The translations under genes were made by a program, and so were the position numbers. Shown here piece after piece: positions 5,835 to 7,607 of a stretch of 7,607 nt of DNA. The number at the start of each line of letters is the position of its first letter. The stretch's first letter is position 1. The stretch lies in assembly GCA_023145575.1 (NCBI GenBank), contig JAGLDN010000387.1, positions 1 to 7,607 of the forward strand, written 5' to 3'. This DNA comes from Psychromonas sp. (lineage in GTDB: Bacteria; Pseudomonadota; Gammaproteobacteria; Enterobacterales; Psychromonadaceae). The notes beneath the pieces are model-generated. The model had not been told where the DNA came from. It did no database searches and saw only the letters and a list, made by a program, of their open reading frames with translations.

Positions 5835-6698
5835 CTTTCACTAAATGCAACAGCGGCATCAAGTCAAAGCGATTTACCAGAAGCAGGGATCAAAAATGGT
5901 GAAGAAATCACCTCGTCAACGACTACAAATGAAAGTAATCAAGTAGTACAAGATAGTTCGCCAAAAGCATCTACAAAAGAAATGCAAGATATGTCTGATC
6001 CGATGGCCGTTTTCACTCAAGCAGGCGTTGGCGTTACCAATAAAGGTATTAACTTAAAAATAGGGCAAACTTACGACACTGGTAACGATGCAACCATGGG
6101 GATGAATGTTATCGAAATTAAAGGTATTGGTGGTGAAGCACTCGGTTGGTCAGATGACAATTTGCGAAATGATTCTGTTGATTCTGTGCGTTTTCGCAAT
6201 TTTACCGTGGATTTAAATAAAGGCCTTGGCGCACAAGTTGATATTAACTACAACTTTAACAGTGGTGCAGGTATGGCGACGTACAGTTTAATGCAAGCAC
6301 TGCCAAAATTTGGGCCTTTTCAACTTTTTCCTTTAGCGGGATTAGGGGTTGCTGTACAAGACCAAAGTAAGATCAGCAAACCTGAAGCAGAATATGATGG
6401 TTACACAGCTCCGGGTGCTATTGCCTTGCTTGGCATGTACGCAAAAATCACTATTTCAGACAATATATGGCTGAATTACAACCCTATGTATATTAGCGGG
6501 CTTTCAGGTGAGTTAGGTGATGAATCTGTCATGGCACACGAAATTGTTGCGAGTTACCAACTCAATCAAACACAAAATATACGCTTATTCATTAATTTTA
6601 ATAACGCAGGAAAAGATCAAGGCAAAGATGATAATTACCGCTGGGAAGAGATAAATGACAGTGGCAGCATTCGCCTAGAGTTTAACCAACAATTTTAA
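5796..6698 (+). CDS. Predicted outer-membrane beta-barrel protein of unknown function
   Basis: I do not recognise this 300-residue protein as a named family. It has a Sec signal peptide (cleavage near residues 20-21) almost identical to that of the upstream sulfatase. A Ser/Thr/Asn/Gln-rich, probably disordered linker runs to about residue 66. The remaining 230 or so residues show alternating polar and hydrophobic stretches, many Gly and aromatic residues (for example VDINYNFNSG, IWLNYNPMYISG, IRLFINFNNAG) and no helical membrane segment. It ends GSIRLEFNQQF with a terminal Phe, the usual signal for barrel insertion by the BAM complex. This fits a small barrel of about 8-10 strands in the outer membrane. 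AGGA stands 10 bases upstream of the start. The HdeD-like gene follows after 41 bases with no terminator between, so the two are likely co-transcribed. Uptake or sensing of amphiphilic compounds is possible but only inferred from context. Confidence 0.75.
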   Translation: MKKSIIAILITSSLSLNATAASSQSDLPEAGIKNGEEITSSTTTNESNQVVQDSSPKASTKEMQDMSDPMAVFTQAGVGVTNKGINLKIGQTYDTGNDATMGMNVIEIKGIGGEALGWSDDNLRNDSVDSVRFRNFTVDLNKGLGAQVDINYNFNSGAGMATYSLMQALPKFGPFQLFPLAGLGVAVQDQSKISKPEAEYDGYTAPGAIALLGMYAKITISDNIWLNYNPMYISGLSGELGDESVMAHEIVASYQLNQTQNIRLFINFNNAGKDQGKDDNYRWEEINDSGSIRLEFNQQF

Positions 6699-6739
6699 CA
6701 AAATATCATAAACTTTTTTTAACAATAAGGATCCACACG

Positions 6740-7324
6740 ATGAATACTCAAATTGAAAACTATGTACCCGTCACTAACAACAATATAATCACTAAAAGCG
6801 CAATAAGAAAAACAACGGCAATTGGCATTTTGATGATGCTTATTGGTTTACTCGGCATGTTAGTTCCTTGGATATTAAGCCTCACAATAAACATGCTAAT
6901 TGGCGGCATGTTCATACTTGGCTCTGTATCACTTTCAATGGTTGCTTGGGACGCTCAAAAACAAACATTGTGGCTTTGGTTTAAACCATTACTTTTACTA
7001 TTACTTGGTTCTCTGGTTTTATTTTATCCAGGGGTTATGATCGCATCACTTGGCTTACTGGTGGCAATATATTTTATTTTTAGTGGCTTTAACTCCTTTT
7101 TAATTGCATTTGAACATAAAAAAACAGCTAAATGGTTAATGCTTTTCAATAGTTTATTATCTGTAATATTAGGTGTATTAGTGCTTGCTAATTGGCCTTT
7201 TAATAGCGTAGCAATTGTTGGATTAGTCATCGGCATTAGTTACTGGTTTGATGGTATTGGCCTGATCGTTATTTCCCGCCAATTAAAAAAAGATCTGAAG
7301 AGAAATAAGCAAGTTGGATTTTAG
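6740..7324 (+). CDS. HdeD/DUF308-family inner-membrane protein
   Basis: This 194-residue protein has six predicted membrane helices at about residues 27-47, 49-69, 81-97, 99-122, 132-151 and 155-178, a polar N-terminal tail of about 25 residues and a basic C-terminus (RQLKKDLKRNKQ). The repeated pattern of helix pairs with short loops (LGSLVLFYPG, LGVLVLANWP, YWFDGIGLIVIS) is typical of DUF308, the family of E. coli HdeD, a membrane protein linked to acid resistance at high cell density. Its molecular action is not known. AAGGA lies 8 bases before the start. It is the second gene of the barrel unit and is closed by a strong terminator. A role in envelope or membrane stress would fit its position next to an alkylsulfatase and an outer-membrane protein; this is inference. 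Confidence 0.88.
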   Translation: MNTQIENYVPVTNNNIITKSAIRKTTAIGILMMLIGLLGMLVPWILSLTINMLIGGMFILGSVSLSMVAWDAQKQTLWLWFKPLLLLLLGSLVLFYPGVMIASLGLLVAIYFIFSGFNSFLIAFEHKKTAKWLMLFNSLLSVILGVLVLANWPFNSVAIVGLVIGISYWFDGIGLIVISRQLKKDLKRNKQVGF

Positions 7325-7372
7325 CACTTCTTTGCTAGATAGGACTTAAAGCAGAACAGCATTTCAAATGAT

Positions 7373-7408
7373 AACGGGCATATAATTTAAATTACATGCC
7401 CGTTTTTT
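7373..7408 (+). terminator. Intrinsic terminator after the HdeD-like gene
   Basis: A 9-bp stem, AACGGGCAT (7373-7381) against ATGCCCGTT (7396-7404), has a 14-base loop that itself contains the palindrome TAATTTAAATTA, and is followed by TTTTTT (7403-7408). On the other strand the tail is poor, so it serves mainly the plus-strand unit. Its T tract runs into the hairpin element that starts at 7407. Confidence 0.9.
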
Positions 7409-7482
7409 ATACCAAACTGATTAAGTTTTTGAGCTAAATTTTCTTGTTAAAATAGATTAGCAATTTAATCCGATTGATATTA
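7407..7482. repeat. 76-bp palindromic element (MITE- or REP-like) with 21-bp imperfect terminal inverted repeats
   Basis: The arms 7407-7427 (TTATACCAAACTGATTAAG and on) and 7462-7482 (reverse complement beginning TAATATCAATCGGATTAAA) match at 16 of 21 positions by hand count. Inside, GCTAA (7433-7437) pairs with TTAGC (7457-7461) and ATTTT (7438-7442) with AAAAT (7449-7453), leaving a 6-base loop, so nearly the whole element folds into one long hairpin. I recall similar TATACCAATC-type repeats dispersed in marine gammaproteobacterial genomes. Here it separates two convergent genes and its right end supplies the stop codon of the minus-strand gene. It could also act in transcript ending or stability. 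Confidence 0.6.
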
Positions 7483-7607
7483 CCACTTAGTCACCTCAAC
7501 AAAGTTAGGTATAATTGCTTCTGGTTTTTGTTCAACAAATGCTTTTGTTGGAGAATATGCTCTGAAATAAACAAACCAATTCTCTCCTGGATTTGTTTGT
7601 ACCCAGT
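7480..7607 (-). CDS. C-terminal end of a second DUF1254/DUF1214-family protein (partial)
   Basis: The reading frame is open from the window edge to TAA at 7480-7482 and gives 41 complete C-terminal residues. WVQTNPGENWFVYFRAYSPTK is the hallmark end of the DUF1214 domain (NWLQT-PG-W-FRLY-P type), and the corresponding part of the protein ending at 3244 reads FYGILRAYVPNPEA. The tail EQKPEAIIPNFVEVTKW completes the usual ending. Only the last part is in the window, so length, signal peptide and promoter cannot be seen. It is convergent with the HdeD-like gene. Its stop codon lies within the palindromic element. Confidence 0.8.
   Translation of the reverse strand, partial: WVQTNPGENWFVYFRAYSPTKAFVEQKPEAIIPNFVEVTKW

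Noticed and set aside
7455..7470. Separate minus-strand terminator for the second DUF1254 gene (GATTA/TAATC hairpin followed by TATTTT)
   Set aside because: The stem is only 5 bp and AT-rich, and the bases are better explained as parts of the larger palindromic element at 7407-7482.

Overview
The window looks like chromosomal DNA of an AT-rich, probably marine gammaproteobacterium (Vibrio, Photobacterium, Shewanella or Moritella-like). The basis is low GC, dense gene packing, a close match to enterobacterial YegS along the whole protein, and a TATACCAA-type hairpin repeat of a kind I recall from such genomes. The genus cannot be fixed from the sequence alone.

Layout. The left part is on the minus strand: a YegS-type lipid kinase lies downstream of a LysR-type regulator with a 50-bp gap. 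Divergent from the regulator is a secreted DUF1254/DUF1214 protein. It is followed on the plus strand by a secreted type III alkylsulfatase (metallo-beta-lactamase fold), then by a two-gene unit of a predicted outer-membrane beta-barrel protein and an HdeD/DUF308 membrane protein. The right edge holds the C-terminal end of a second DUF1254/DUF1214-type protein on the minus strand. It is separated from the plus-strand genes by a terminator and a 76-bp palindromic element.

How the parts fit. Three plus-strand transcription units (DUF1254 gene; alkylsulfatase; barrel plus HdeD) each end in a clear intrinsic terminator. Each starts with a version of the same 66-bp promoter module: an upstream box ATTCAnAATATnAATAA, a second box ATTATTnAATGA over a poor -35, and a TAYACT -10. 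All three align without gaps, and the upstream box is exactly 60 bp from the -10 each time. One copy lies in the divergent regulator/DUF1254 gap, the usual place for a LysR-family operator. The simplest reading is a small regulon in which this LysR protein controls three parallel promoters for a cell-envelope programme: alkyl sulfate hydrolysis outside the cytoplasm, an outer-membrane protein, an inner-membrane protein and a DUF1254 protein. SdsB1-SdsA1 of Pseudomonas is a known precedent for LysR control of an alkylsulfatase. The regulatory link here is inferred from sequence only.

The sulfatase and barrel genes also share a nearly identical leader and signal-peptide start although the mature proteins are unrelated, which points to duplication or shuffling of a promoter-plus-secretion-signal cassette. 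No gene-free stretch exceeds 300 bases.
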